The translations under genes and the position numbers were made by a program. This document shows, one piece after another, positions 33,144 to 41,840 of a DNA stretch of 64,000 bases (within the stretch, counting starts at the first letter, position 1; the number at the start of each line of letters is the position of its first letter). The notes under the pieces were generated by a model. It searched no databases, was not told the DNA's origin, and worked only from the letters and a program-made list of their open reading frames with translations. Source of the stretch: Streptomyces mangrovisoli (GTDB taxonomy: Bacteria > Actinomycetota > Actinomycetes > Streptomycetales > Streptomycetaceae); assembly GCF_000974985.2 (NCBI RefSeq), contig NZ_LAVA02000097.1:182424-246423 (forward strand). The letters are read 5' to 3'.

Positions 33144-33806
33144 ATGGGAGCAAAGGTCTATTTCATCAAGGGGGACAGTTACGCGCGCTACGCGCTGGAT
33201 CCCGATCCGGGCAGCGTCGAGTACGTGAAGCAGATCGCCACGAACTGGGGAAGTCTCGCCGCGCGCGGATTCGCGCAGGGCATCGACGCCGCCGTGAACG
33301 ACGGCGCGGGATACGTCTACTTCTACAAGGGCGGCACGTACGTCCGGTACAACATCGCCGCGAACGACGTGTCCGATCTGGTGGGTGAGCCGCCGTACCC
33401 GTGGCCGCTCACCACCGGATGGTCGGGTTTTGTCACGGGCACCGGATTCGAGAACTACCTCGACGGCGCCCTCGACGTGGGCGACGGCTCCGTCTGGTTC
33501 TTCCATGACGATCAATGCCTGCGCGGAGACACCCCGTCGGGAATCCTGACCGGCCCGGACAAGATCTCCTCGCTCGCCCCGAGCCTCGCCGACGTGGGGT
33601 TCGACTCCGACATCGACGACGCCGTACGACTCCCCAACGGCAAGGCGTACTTGTTCAAGGGCGCGCAGTACGTGCGCGCCGATCCGGCCACGCTCACGGT
33701 CGATCCGGGCTACCCGTTGACGACCGCGGACCAGTGGCCGGGCTTCCCTCCGGGGTTCCCCGCGCAGGACTTCGACGCGGTCTGGATCAATCCGAACCAC
33801 GCCTGA
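33144..33806 (+). CDS. Hemopexin-like four-bladed beta-propeller protein
   Basis: The protein has 220 residues from ATG 33144 with AAGGAG 7 bases before it. Four hemopexin repeats are clear: VYFIKGDSYARY, VYFYKGGTYVRY, VWFFHDDQCLRG and AYLFKGAQYVRA. Each is preceded by an acidic D-A-A/D-A-V/L turn (GIDAAVN, YLDGALD, DIDDAVR, DFDAVW). This matches the single-domain propellers found in plant seed albumins and scattered bacteria; the propeller channel can bind metal, heme or polyamines. There is no signal peptide. It stands alone. Confidence 0.88.
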   Translation: MGAKVYFIKGDSYARYALDPDPGSVEYVKQIATNWGSLAARGFAQGIDAAVNDGAGYVYFYKGGTYVRYNIAANDVSDLVGEPPYPWPLTTGWSGFVTGTGFENYLDGALDVGDGSVWFFHDDQCLRGDTPSGILTGPDKISSLAPSLADVGFDSDIDDAVRLPNGKAYLFKGAQYVRADPATLTVDPGYPLTTADQWPGFPPGFPAQDFDAVWINPNHA

Positions 33807-33852
33807 GCGCCACGCCTCCGGAAGTCGGGCACACGCCCGGCGAGTTGGCGCA

Positions 33853-33883
33853 GGCCCGGGCGGAACACGCCACCGCCCGGGCC
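33853..33883. terminator. Bidirectional terminator hairpin
   Basis: GGCCCGGGCGG (33853-33863) and CCGCCCGGGCC (33873-33883) form a perfect 11-bp stem with a 9-base loop between the convergent hemopexin and zinc-ribbon genes. Confidence 0.75.
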
Positions 33884-33896
33884 CAGTACGGCTTCG

Positions 33897-34997
33897 TCAG
33901 GTGCGCAGGACCATGACGAGCAGTACCACCAGCGCGATCAGCAGCGCGCCGCCCACCGACGCCAGGGCGATCTTCACCGCGCTGTACGGCCGTTCGCCGA
34001 TGACCTCGCCGGTGCGGGCGTTGACCATCACCGGCCATGCCCTGCCCGCGTGCAGGTAGGTCAGGAACCAGACGGGCAGCAGCACCAGCTTGTAGGTGAG
34101 GCCGCTGTAGAGGGTGGACATCGAGTGCACCCGCTGCTCGTTGCCGCCGATGTCCCGCTTGCAGTCGGCGCGGATCACGGGTGCCATCCGCGCCTTCGCC
34201 GACTCCAGGCCGGTCTCCGGCTCGACGTCGTAGCGGACGGTGCGGAATCCCGCCAGGTACTCCTCCTGGTAGGGCACCGTCTCCTCGAGCGGCCAGGGGG
34301 TCAGCTTGTCCAGTTCCTCCACCGGCACCTGGCCGCTGCCGGGCACCAGCACGTCGTCGAAGAACCGGCCGACCGTCCCCGAGGTGTGGTGCCAACGAGT
34401 GTGCCGTACCTGCCGGGTGCGGCCCTCGGAGTCCTCCTCCTGCACCCAGTAGTACTCGCCCCGCTCGCCGCGGTACTCGGTGGTGGTCTGCGCGTCGTAC
34501 GTCCAGTGCGGCAGGTAACTGCCCCTGAACGTCTCGGCCTCGGTGACCTTCTTCAGCTCGTTCGGCGCGAACCAGCGGGATCTGGTCCACTTCGCCAGCG
34601 CCTCACGGGCCTGGTCGCGGCCCACCCCGAAGGGCAGCACCGCCTCGGGCACCACCCGCTCGGTGCCGGCGGCGTCGGAGACCAACGGGCTCGCGCAGAA
34701 CTGGCACTTGTCGCTGAGCGTGTCGCTCTCGGTCACCGCGTGGCAGCCGGGGCAGGTGTACACCTTCATCTGCCCGGGGACGACGGCCCGTCGGGGCAGC
34801 GCGGCCAGTTCCTCGATCGGGTGCTCGGTCACCTGCCGCGGGATCGGCGTGATGTCCTGCTCGTGCCTGCAGTACGGGCAGCGCAGCGCGTAGGTTCCGG
34901 GCGCGTACTCGCTGACCCCGCCGCACGCCTCGCACTGGAACGCCCGGTCGGGCGCCGGAGTGACGTCCTGATCCGTCAACTCGACTCTCCTTGTCAC
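33897..34997 (-). CDS. Zinc-ribbon protein with C-terminal membrane segment, partner of SPFH protein
   Basis: The protein has up to 366 residues. GTG 34997 opens the longest frame, but a TTG at 34979 (LTDQDVTP) sits 7 bases after AAGGAG and may be the real start. Two zinc ribbons are visible: CEAC..CPYC at about 22-43 and CPGC..CQFC at about 82-101. A central domain follows (WFAPNELKK, YLPHWTYDAQT, RTRQVRHTRWHHTSGTVGRFFDDVLVP). Two hydrophobic segments lie near the end (LTYKLVLLPVWFLTYL and ALASVGGALLIALVVLLVMVL). It resembles YdjG-type proteins encoded with SPFH proteins in the Bacillus PspA-linked membrane-stress operon. Here the SPFH gene is directly upstream. Confidence 0.8.
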   Translation of the reverse strand: MTRRVELTDQDVTPAPDRAFQCEACGGVSEYAPGTYALRCPYCRHEQDITPIPRQVTEHPIEELAALPRRAVVPGQMKVYTCPGCHAVTESDTLSDKCQFCASPLVSDAAGTERVVPEAVLPFGVGRDQAREALAKWTRSRWFAPNELKKVTEAETFRGSYLPHWTYDAQTTTEYRGERGEYYWVQEEDSEGRTRQVRHTRWHHTSGTVGRFFDDVLVPGSGQVPVEELDKLTPWPLEETVPYQEEYLAGFRTVRYDVEPETGLESAKARMAPVIRADCKRDIGGNEQRVHSMSTLYSGLTYKLVLLPVWFLTYLHAGRAWPVMVNARTGEVIGERPYSAVKIALASVGGALLIALVVLLVMVLRT

Positions 34998-35027
34998 CTG
35001 TTGCCGGAGGGTTCCGGGTGGCGGATC

Positions 35028-36176
35028 TCAGTCCTGCGGGGGCAGCGGCGGCGGTACGTCGGCGAGCAGCGCCGCCAGCTCCGGGACCTGGTCCGCGGGC
35101 AGCCAGGCGGCCTGCCCGCTGCGCCAGACCAGCGTGGTCCGGTGCAGGTGTCCGGCCGTCACCTGTCCGGCCAGCGCGCTCTCGTCGTACGGCCCCTGCT
35201 GCTGTCCGGCGACCGCGATGAACCAGCGCGGCGCGGTGGGCAGCGGCGGCGGTACGTCGGAGTGGGCCGGAGCGGGGGCGGGCTGTGCCGGGGCCTGCGG
35301 CGCGGCGGCGGAGCCGGCCGCCGCACCGGACGTGCTCTGCGCGATCCGTTGACCCAGCGCCATGCCCACGCCCAGCCCGACGGCGTCACCGCCGGTGCCG
35401 GGGTTGGCGGCGGCGAGCGGGATCGCGTCGGCCGCCTGGAGCTTGGCGTAGTCGTCGAGGTTGCCGGCGATCGCCATCCGGGAGCGGGTGTCGATCGCCG
35501 CCTCGACCTCCGGCGGGACGCTGATGTTCTCGATGTAGAAGCGGGGGATGGCGATGCCGGTCGAGGCCAGCTCCAGCGTCAGCGCCTTGGCGAGCTGCCG
35601 GCCGATGCCGTCCTGCCGGGCGGCGAGGTCGAGCAGCGGCACGCCGGCCGCGCCCAGCGCGGAACCGAGCTTGGAGACGATCAGCTGCCGCAGGTGGTCG
35701 CCGACCTCCTCGGTGCGGAACTGCGGGTCGGTGCCGACGAGTTCGCGCAGCAGCGCGGCGGCGTCCACGACCTGGGCGGCGAACGTGCCGAAGGCGCGGA
35801 CCCGGACCATGCCGAACTCGGCGTCCCGCAGGATCACCGGGTTCTGGGTGCCCCACTTGAAGTCGGTGAACTGCCGGGTGGTGACGAAGTAGACCTCGGC
35901 CTTGAACGGCGACTCGAAGCCGTGCTTCCAGCCCTTGAGGGTGGACAGGACCGGCATGTTCTGCGTCGAGAGAGTGTAGGTGCCGGGCTCGTAGACGTCG
36001 GCCAGCCTGCCCTCGTTGACGAAGACGGCCACCTGCGACTCGCGCACGACGAGCCGGGCGCCCATCTTGATCTCGTTGCCGTGGCGCGGGAAGCGCCACA
36101 CGATGGTGTCCCGGCTGTCGTCGGTCCACTCGATGATGTCGATGAACTCACCGCGGATACGGTCCATCAGCCCCAC
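35028..36176 (-). CDS. SPFH-domain protein with C-terminal GYF-like domain
   Basis: The protein has 382 residues. GTG 36176 (MGLMDRIRGEFIDIIEW) is favoured because this N-terminus is conserved in the YdjI/virion-core SPFH group; the frame is open further upstream. The SPFH core covers about 20-260 (IVWRFPRHGNEIKMGARLVVRESQVAVFVNEGRLADVYEPGTYTLSTQNMPVL). A Gly/Ala stretch and Pro/Ala linker follow. A GYF_2 module spans about 320-370 (WFIAVAGQQQGPYDESALAGQV..LVWRSGQAAWLPADQVPELAALL). SPFH proteins form membrane-associated rings; GYF_2 modules bind partners, here probably the zinc-ribbon protein encoded next. Confidence 0.87.
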   Translation of the reverse strand: MGLMDRIRGEFIDIIEWTDDSRDTIVWRFPRHGNEIKMGARLVVRESQVAVFVNEGRLADVYEPGTYTLSTQNMPVLSTLKGWKHGFESPFKAEVYFVTTRQFTDFKWGTQNPVILRDAEFGMVRVRAFGTFAAQVVDAAALLRELVGTDPQFRTEEVGDHLRQLIVSKLGSALGAAGVPLLDLAARQDGIGRQLAKALTLELASTGIAIPRFYIENISVPPEVEAAIDTRSRMAIAGNLDDYAKLQAADAIPLAAANPGTGGDAVGLGVGMALGQRIAQSTSGAAAGSAAAPQAPAQPAPAPAHSDVPPPLPTAPRWFIAVAGQQQGPYDESALAGQVTAGHLHRTTLVWRSGQAAWLPADQVPELAALLADVPPPLPPQD

Positions 36177-36315
36177 AGCAAACCCCACTCCCCCCGCGTC
36201 TCTCCGAAGACCGCCGCTCGCCGCTCGGCGGTCCCAGGACGGTGACCGCATGACGATCAAGCGATCAACCGACAGTATGCCCGTTACGCTCCGCTCGGCC
36301 GCGTGCAGGTACCGC

Positions 36316-37455
36316 CTACCCGACCCGCGTCCCTGCCGGGCGCCTCTCGTCGGCGACCTTCGCGTTCGGGGTGCTGCGCACGGCGACACAGGCGATGTCG
36401 TCGCCCAGCTTGCCTTCGCTGTGATCGAGCAGGGCTCGGTGCAGCAGCCTGAGGAACTCCTCCGGCGAACCGGCCGCCGCCTGTGCGGCCCAGTCTGCGA
36501 GCGGGAAGAACACACCCTTCGGATCGCGGGTCTCGGTGACACCGTCGGTGTAGAGCAGCAGCAGGTCGCCGTCCATCAAGGGGAACTGGCCGATGTGGTA
36601 GTCGCCGCCGACAAGTGCCGCCATGTTGATGGGCGGTGACGGCACGTCGGGTTCCAGGGCCCGGATCGCGCCGCCACGCAGAAGAAGGGCGGGCGGGTGT
36701 CCGCAGTGGAGGATGGACACAGACCCGCCGGCCGACGGGAACTGGGCGATGACCGCGGTGGCGAAGCGCTCGGCGGCGTCGTCGGACGGGGCGTCGGCCG
36801 TGTAGCGGGCCATGGCCGTGTCCAGCCGTCGGGCGAGTTGCGCGAGGCCGGGAGCGTCGTAGGCCGCTTCGTGGAACGAGCCGAGGATGGCGGCCGTGAC
36901 GCCGACCGCCCGCAGTCCCTTCCCGCGGACGTCGCCGAGCACCAGGCGCAGGCCGTGGTCGGTGTCCGCCACCGCGTAGAAGTCCCCGCCGATCCGGGCC
37001 TGGGGTGCGGCCGCGAGATAGAACGTCGCGATCTCCAGACCGCGGATCCGGCTCGGGACCGGCCTGAGCAGAACCTCCTGCGTGGTGTCGGCCACCGCGC
37101 GGACCTCGGCGAGGGTGTGCTCGCGCTGCGTCCGCAGGTGACTGGCGTAGGCGGCGGCGAGGGTGACGGCGCCGATCGCGCCCGCGGTGTATCCGGCGGA
37201 GACGTCCGAGAAGGCCAGGCCATGGGCGAGCACCGCGACCAGGCAGACCAGGCCCAGGACGGCGGTCGCCCCGACCGACCAGACCGACGCGGCGAGCGCC
37301 GGCGCGGTCGGCAGCAGCCGGGTGAAGGCGACCTCCGGCGGGGTGAAGGCGGCCAGCAGTCCCAGTACCGCCGTCAGGGCGACCGGGGCCAGCATCACGG
37401 GGCCCCGACGCCAGATCTCGACCCATTTCGTTCTGAACCGTCTCAAAAGACCCAC
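36316..37455 (-). CDS. Membrane-bound SpoIIE/RsbU-type PP2C serine phosphatase
   Basis: The protein has 379 residues. GTG 37455 gives three N-terminal helices (about 20-110); the frame stays open further upstream without a better site. The PP2C-like SpoIIE domain covers about 140-370: LRPVPSRIRGLEIATFYLAAAPQARIGGDFYAV with a metal-binding Asp, LVLGDVRGKGLRA, SILHCGHPPALLLRGG, LLLYTDGVTETRD and GKLGDDIACVAVR. Such enzymes dephosphorylate anti-sigma-factor antagonists. No STAS or anti-sigma gene is adjacent, so its partner is elsewhere. Confidence 0.92.
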   Translation of the reverse strand: MGLLRRFRTKWVEIWRRGPVMLAPVALTAVLGLLAAFTPPEVAFTRLLPTAPALAASVWSVGATAVLGLVCLVAVLAHGLAFSDVSAGYTAGAIGAVTLAAAYASHLRTQREHTLAEVRAVADTTQEVLLRPVPSRIRGLEIATFYLAAAPQARIGGDFYAVADTDHGLRLVLGDVRGKGLRAVGVTAAILGSFHEAAYDAPGLAQLARRLDTAMARYTADAPSDDAAERFATAVIAQFPSAGGSVSILHCGHPPALLLRGGAIRALEPDVPSPPINMAALVGGDYHIGQFPLMDGDLLLLYTDGVTETRDPKGVFFPLADWAAQAAAGSPEEFLRLLHRALLDHSEGKLGDDIACVAVRSTPNAKVADERRPAGTRVG

Positions 37456-37601
37456 AAGGGCGGATGGTAGACGGTGGCCGGGCTCGCACCATGGATCAAG
37501 CGGCCGCCGGGGCGCCGGGCCGACCCCGAACGGCGGCCGACCTCGATCGCGGGCCGACCCCGATCGGCGGTCTCGCCGCGTGACTCCGGGAGCGAAGCGC
37601 G

Positions 37602-38570
37602 TCAGCGGGCGGCTCCCGTCTCCACCGGCCGGGACCCGTCCCGGCTGTACGCGGACCATCCGCCCACGAACAGCCGTCCCTCGCCGAGGCCCGCGTGTTC
37701 GAGGGTCAGGAGATTGTGGCAGGCCGTCACCCCCGAGCCGCAGTACGAGACGACCCGCGACGCGGTGTCCCGGTCCACCCCCGCGGCGGCGAAGTTGTCC
37801 CGGATCCGCTCCCTCGGCACCAGGTGTCCCCGGCCGTCCAGGTTCTCCCGGCACGGGACGTTCACCGCACCGGGCACGTGGCCCGGGCGCGGGTCGACCG
37901 GGTCCAGCTCTCCGGCGAAGCGGTCACGGTTGCGGGCGTCCACCGCCAGGGCACGCGGCCCCAGGACCCCGTCGATGTCCACCAGGCGCTCCACCGGCCA
38001 GGGGCGGGTCGCGAAGTCGCCCTGGGCGGGCGCCGGTTCGTCCGCCGTCAGGGAGCCGGGGTACGCCTCCGCGTAGGCCGCCAGTCCGCCGTCGAGGACC
38101 GCCGCGCGGCGGCCGGTGGTCCGGATCATCCACACGAGCCGGGCCGCGATGACCCCGCCCTGATCGTCGTAGGCCACCACGATGTCGCCGTCGTCGATCC
38201 CCAGCGACCGCATCCCCTCGGCGAACACCTCCGGCGAAGGCAGCGGGTTACGGCCACCCGCCGGCGTGGCCGGCCCCGTCAGCACGCGGTCGAGATCCAC
38301 GAACACGGCGCCCGGCAGGTGTCCGCGCTCGTAGGCGGCGCGCCCCGAACGGCCGTCCAGGTACCACCTCATGTCCGCCAGAACCACGCGCCCGGGAAGA
38401 CCGTCCAGCTCCTCGACCCGCACGAAAGCCGGCAGGTGTCCGCGCTCGTAGGCGGCGCGCCCCGAACGGCCGTCCAGGTACCACCTCATGTCCGCCAGAA
38501 CCACGCGCCCGGGAAGACCGTCCAGCTCCTCGACCCGCACGAAAGGCGGGACATCCGCGATGTCACTCAT
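37602..38570 (-). CDS. Thiosulfate/3-mercaptopyruvate sulfurtransferase with internal duplication
   Basis: The protein has 322 residues and two rhodanese domains. The active-site loop CGSGVT in VVSYCGSGVTACHN carries the catalytic Cys of the second domain. A 39-residue segment near the N-terminus (FVRVEELDGLPGRVVLADMR to YERGHLP) occurs twice in a row because of a perfect 117-bp tandem duplication. Without it the protein would have the usual ~283 residues. The duplicated part covers the first strand and helix of domain 1, so folding may be affected, but the frame is intact. The enzyme transfers sulfane sulfur to thiols or cyanide. Confidence 0.92.
   Translation of the reverse strand: MSDIADVPPFVRVEELDGLPGRVVLADMRWYLDGRSGRAAYERGHLPAFVRVEELDGLPGRVVLADMRWYLDGRSGRAAYERGHLPGAVFVDLDRVLTGPATPAGGRNPLPSPEVFAEGMRSLGIDDGDIVVAYDDQGGVIAARLVWMIRTTGRRAAVLDGGLAAYAEAYPGSLTADEPAPAQGDFATRPWPVERLVDIDGVLGPRALAVDARNRDRFAGELDPVDPRPGHVPGAVNVPCRENLDGRGHLVPRERIRDNFAAAGVDRDTASRVVSYCGSGVTACHNLLTLEHAGLGEGRLFVGGWSAYSRDGSRPVETGAAR
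38312..38545. repeat. Perfect 2 x 117-bp tandem duplication inside the sulfurtransferase gene
   Basis: Copies 38312-38428 and 38429-38545 read identical base for base, and the flanking bases differ. The length is a multiple of three, so 39 codons are duplicated in frame. Confidence 0.95.
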
Positions 38571-38793
38571 GCCGGCACCCTAGGTCGGTGTCCATTATTC
38601 GAGCAAGATCGTTTCTCATGTTGAGACAGTCGCCGATCTCTGCCGCCGGGCCTTCCGACCGACGGCCGCACGAGGCCGGGCGCCGGTCACGTGACGGACC
38701 GTACGGCCGCCGGCGCCTGTCGCGTGAGTGACGGGCGCACGGCCGCGGGCGCCCGCGCCGCCACCGCACAGCGCCGTCCCCTAATGTGCCGCC
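38571..38793. other. 223-bp divergent promoter region
   Basis: This region lies between the sulfurtransferase and PucR genes. The first part is comparatively AT-rich (38590-38635), as expected of promoters; no clear hexamer pair or operator was recognised. Confidence 0.3.
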
Positions 38794-40407
38794 ATGCCTC
38801 ACGAGCTCGGCGCTCCCGTGCCCGCCCCTCTGGGCCGCATAGCGGACCTTCTCGGCGCCACCGTCCTGCCCGCCTCCCGTCGGCCCACCCTCGTCAGCGA
38901 GGTCGTCATCGCCGAACCCGGCGACCTGCTCACCGCCTCCCCCGGCACGCTGGTGCTGGCCGTCGGCGCCCGTGCCGACGACCTCCCCGCCCGTCTCGGC
39001 GAGGACGCCGTCATCGCCGTACGACAGGACCCCGCACTCCCCCGGGCGGCGGAGCGGAGCGGCGCGACCCTGCTCGTGGTGGCGCACGGCACGCGCTGGG
39101 ACGAGGTCGCCGCCGTCGTGCAGGGCGAACTCGCCCGCGCCGCCGCCGCGGACAGCCCCTCGCACGGCGACCTCTACTCCCTCGCCCAGACCGTCGCCGC
39201 CCTCGCCGGCGGTCCCGTCAGCATCGAGGACACCGCCCACCGGGTGCTGGCCCACGCCGGATCGGTGGACGAGACCGACGAGTTGCGCCGCCGCTCCGTG
39301 CTCGGCCGGGCCTGCCCGGAGCCGTATCTCGCGCTGCTGCGAGAGGAGGGGGTCCACCGCAGGGTCCGCGAGAGCGAGGACGTGGTGGAGGTCGGCGCGC
39401 GACCCGACATCGGCGCCCGCCGCAGACTCGTCGTCGGCATCCAGGCGGGCCTGCGGCCCCTCGGCACCATCTGGCTCCAGGAAGGCGACGGCCCGCTCGC
39501 CGAGCAGGCCGGGGAGATCCTGCGCGGGGCGGCCCGCCTCGCCGCCGGCCGGCTGGTCGACCACTACTACCTCGGGGATCCCACCAGCCGCGTCCGCTCC
39601 CGCGACGACCTCGCGCACGGCCTGCTCACCGGCCGCTTCAACGCGCGGGCGCTCGCCGTCCACCTCGGCGTGCCGCCCACGGCCGGGGCCTCCGTCGTCG
39701 CCGTCGACCTGCGCGACGACCCCGACGGCGATACGACGGCGTCGGACGCCCGCCTCGCCGAGGCCTCCGGGATGGTCGCGGTGCACGCCGCCGCGTACCG
39801 CAGGAACGCCCTGGTCGCCCAGGCCTGCGGGCAGATCTACGCCATGCTCCCGGAGACCGGCACCGCGGACGCGCAGGGCGCACTGCTGCGCTGGGCCGGG
39901 GACCTGGTGGCGGTGTTGCGCGCGCACACGAGGACACCGGTGCAGGCGGTGGTCGCGGGGACCGCGGCCCGTCTCGACGACATCCCCGAGGTGAAGCTGC
40001 GTGGCCACCACGGGCTGCAGATCCTCTCCCGCACCCCGGACCGACTGGTCGCCTCGCACCAGGGGCTCACCTCCTCGCTCATGGTCCGCGAGGCGCTCGA
40101 CGTGCTGGCGCGGCACGGCGGGGTGCGCCACCCGGGGCTCGCCACGCTGGTCGCCCACGACCGCGCGCACAGTACCGAGATGGCCCGATCCCTGCTGCTC
40201 TACCTGGACGCGTTCGGTGATGTGGGCGTCGCGGCGAAGGAGTTGAACGTCCATCCCAACACCCTGCGCTACCGGGTCCGCAAGGCCGTGGCCGTGGCCG
40301 GACTGGATCTGGAGGATCCCGAGCACCGGCTGGCGGCGATGATCGGCCTGCGGCTGCTGACCCGAGCGGACGAAGAGGCCGGAAGCAGCCCGTACTTCCC
40401 GCACTGA
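38794..40407 (+). CDS. PucR-family transcriptional regulator
   Basis: The protein has 537 residues. The N-terminal PucR domain (about 15-120) has LLGATVLPASRRPTLVSEVVIAEPGDLLTASPGTLVLAVG. A GGDEF-like middle follows. The C-terminal HTH_30 spans about 470-530 (LLLYLDAFGDVGVAAKELNVHPNTLRYRVRKAVAVAGLDLEDPEHRLAAMIGLRLL). PucR proteins are typically activators of purine, amino-acid or GABA use in response to a metabolite. The next operon, 206 bp downstream on the same strand, is an amino-acid-type ABC importer and is the obvious candidate target. Confidence 0.9.
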   Translation: MPHELGAPVPAPLGRIADLLGATVLPASRRPTLVSEVVIAEPGDLLTASPGTLVLAVGARADDLPARLGEDAVIAVRQDPALPRAAERSGATLLVVAHGTRWDEVAAVVQGELARAAAADSPSHGDLYSLAQTVAALAGGPVSIEDTAHRVLAHAGSVDETDELRRRSVLGRACPEPYLALLREEGVHRRVRESEDVVEVGARPDIGARRRLVVGIQAGLRPLGTIWLQEGDGPLAEQAGEILRGAARLAAGRLVDHYYLGDPTSRVRSRDDLAHGLLTGRFNARALAVHLGVPPTAGASVVAVDLRDDPDGDTTASDARLAEASGMVAVHAAAYRRNALVAQACGQIYAMLPETGTADAQGALLRWAGDLVAVLRAHTRTPVQAVVAGTAARLDDIPEVKLRGHHGLQILSRTPDRLVASHQGLTSSLMVREALDVLARHGGVRHPGLATLVAHDRAHSTEMARSLLLYLDAFGDVGVAAKELNVHPNTLRYRVRKAVAVAGLDLEDPEHRLAAMIGLRLLTRADEEAGSSPYFPH

Positions 40408-40613
40408 GCGCCCCGAGCAGATCATCGGCCGCCCGGCATCGTCCGCGCGGACAACAACGAGCGCCGTACGTCTGCCGTTTCGACAGGATGCGGCGCACCC
40501 CCCGATGCCTAGGTTTCAGCCACCACTGATCGCTGAAGCCACGGACCGCCGAAGCACCGGTCGTCCCGGCGGCCGGTGGCCGAAGCCGTCGATCGCTGAA
40601 GGGGAGACAACTC

Positions 40614-41840
40614 ATGCGTCGCACCCGTCTGTTCCGTCTCGGGGTGCCGCTCGCGGCCGGGGCCTTGGCCCTGTGTGCGTGCGGCAGCCGGGACAAGGGA
40701 GCAAGCGCCTCGGGAACGAGCGCCACCACCACCGTCACCATCGGGTTCGACGCGCCGCTGTCGAAGGACCTGGCGGCGGTCGGGCTCGGCATGAAGAACG
40801 CGGCCGAACTCGCCGTGAACCAGGCCAACAAGAACCACACCGTGCCGGGTGTGACCTTCAAGCTCGCCGCGAAGGACGACCAGGCCACCCCCACCATCGG
40901 CCAGCAGAACGCGGCCGCCTTCGCCGCCGACGACGACGTGGTGGGCGTGGTCGGCGCCTACAACTCCTCGGTGTCGGCCGCGATGCAGTCGACGCTGCAC
41001 CAGGCGGGGATCGTCCAGATCTCGGGCGCCAACACCAACCCGGCCCTGACCCGCGGGGCCGACTACAAGAGCGCGCCCAAGCGGCAGTTCGACAACTACT
41101 TCCGCGTGATCACCACGGACGACGTGCAGGCCCCCGTCGCCGCCGAGTACTTCTACCAGGATCTCGGCATCAAGAAGGTGGCCGCGGTCGACGACAAGAA
41201 GGTCTACGGCGCCGGTCTGGTCAAGGAGTTCACCGAGGCGTTCACCGCGCTCGGCGGCAAGGTAGTCGTGCACCAGAGCATCAACCCGGACGAGAGCGAC
41301 TACGCGTCGGTCGTCGGCACCGTCAAGTCCTCCGGCGCTCAGGGGGTCTACTACGGCGGCGAGTACCCGCAGGCGGGCGCGCTCAAGAAGCAGCTGGTCG
41401 CGGCAGGGTTCGACGGCCCGCTCGGCGGCGGTGACGCCGTGAAGGACGACGCGGTCATCCCGCTGGCCGGCACCAAGGCCGCCGACGGCATCTACACCAC
41501 ATCCGACGGCCGCCCGGTGGAGGACCTGGCCTCGGCGAAGAGCTTCATCAGCGCCTACAAGGCGGCCGGTTACGACGAGCCGTACGGCGTCTTCGGCGCC
41601 TACACCTACGACGCCACCAACGCCCTCATCCAGGCCGTCAAGGCGGCCGCCGACACCGGGGCGCCGGCCGCGAAGGAACTGCGGCCCAAGGTCGTCAAGG
41701 CCATGGGATCCGTGACCTTCACCGGGGCCACCGGCCAGGTCGGCTTCGACGAGTACGGCGACAGCGTCAACAAGGTGATCAGCATCAACACCGTGAAGAA
41801 CGGCGCCTGGCAGGACGGGATCAAGGTCTTCACCAAGTGA
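40614..41840 (+). CDS. livK: Branched-chain amino-acid-type ABC transporter substrate-binding lipoprotein
   Basis: The protein has 408 residues. A lipoprotein signal peptide (MRRTRLFRLGVPLAAGALALCACG) has a Cys within the lipobox region LALCAC. The mature part has the LivK/periplasmic-binding-protein I pattern: VTIGFDAPLSKDLAAVGLGMKNAAELAVNQAN, DDDVVGVVGAYNSSVSAAMQSTLHQAGIVQISGANTNPALT. Its GTGA end overlaps the first permease gene. It binds the substrate outside the membrane; the identity (Leu/Ile/Val or a related compound) cannot be read from sequence alone. Confidence 0.92.
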   Translation: MRRTRLFRLGVPLAAGALALCACGSRDKGASASGTSATTTVTIGFDAPLSKDLAAVGLGMKNAAELAVNQANKNHTVPGVTFKLAAKDDQATPTIGQQNAAAFAADDDVVGVVGAYNSSVSAAMQSTLHQAGIVQISGANTNPALTRGADYKSAPKRQFDNYFRVITTDDVQAPVAAEYFYQDLGIKKVAAVDDKKVYGAGLVKEFTEAFTALGGKVVVHQSINPDESDYASVVGTVKSSGAQGVYYGGEYPQAGALKKQLVAAGFDGPLGGGDAVKDDAVIPLAGTKAADGIYTTSDGRPVEDLASAKSFISAYKAAGYDEPYGVFGAYTYDATNALIQAVKAAADTGAPAAKELRPKVVKAMGSVTFTGATGQVGFDEYGDSVNKVISINTVKNGAWQDGIKVFTK

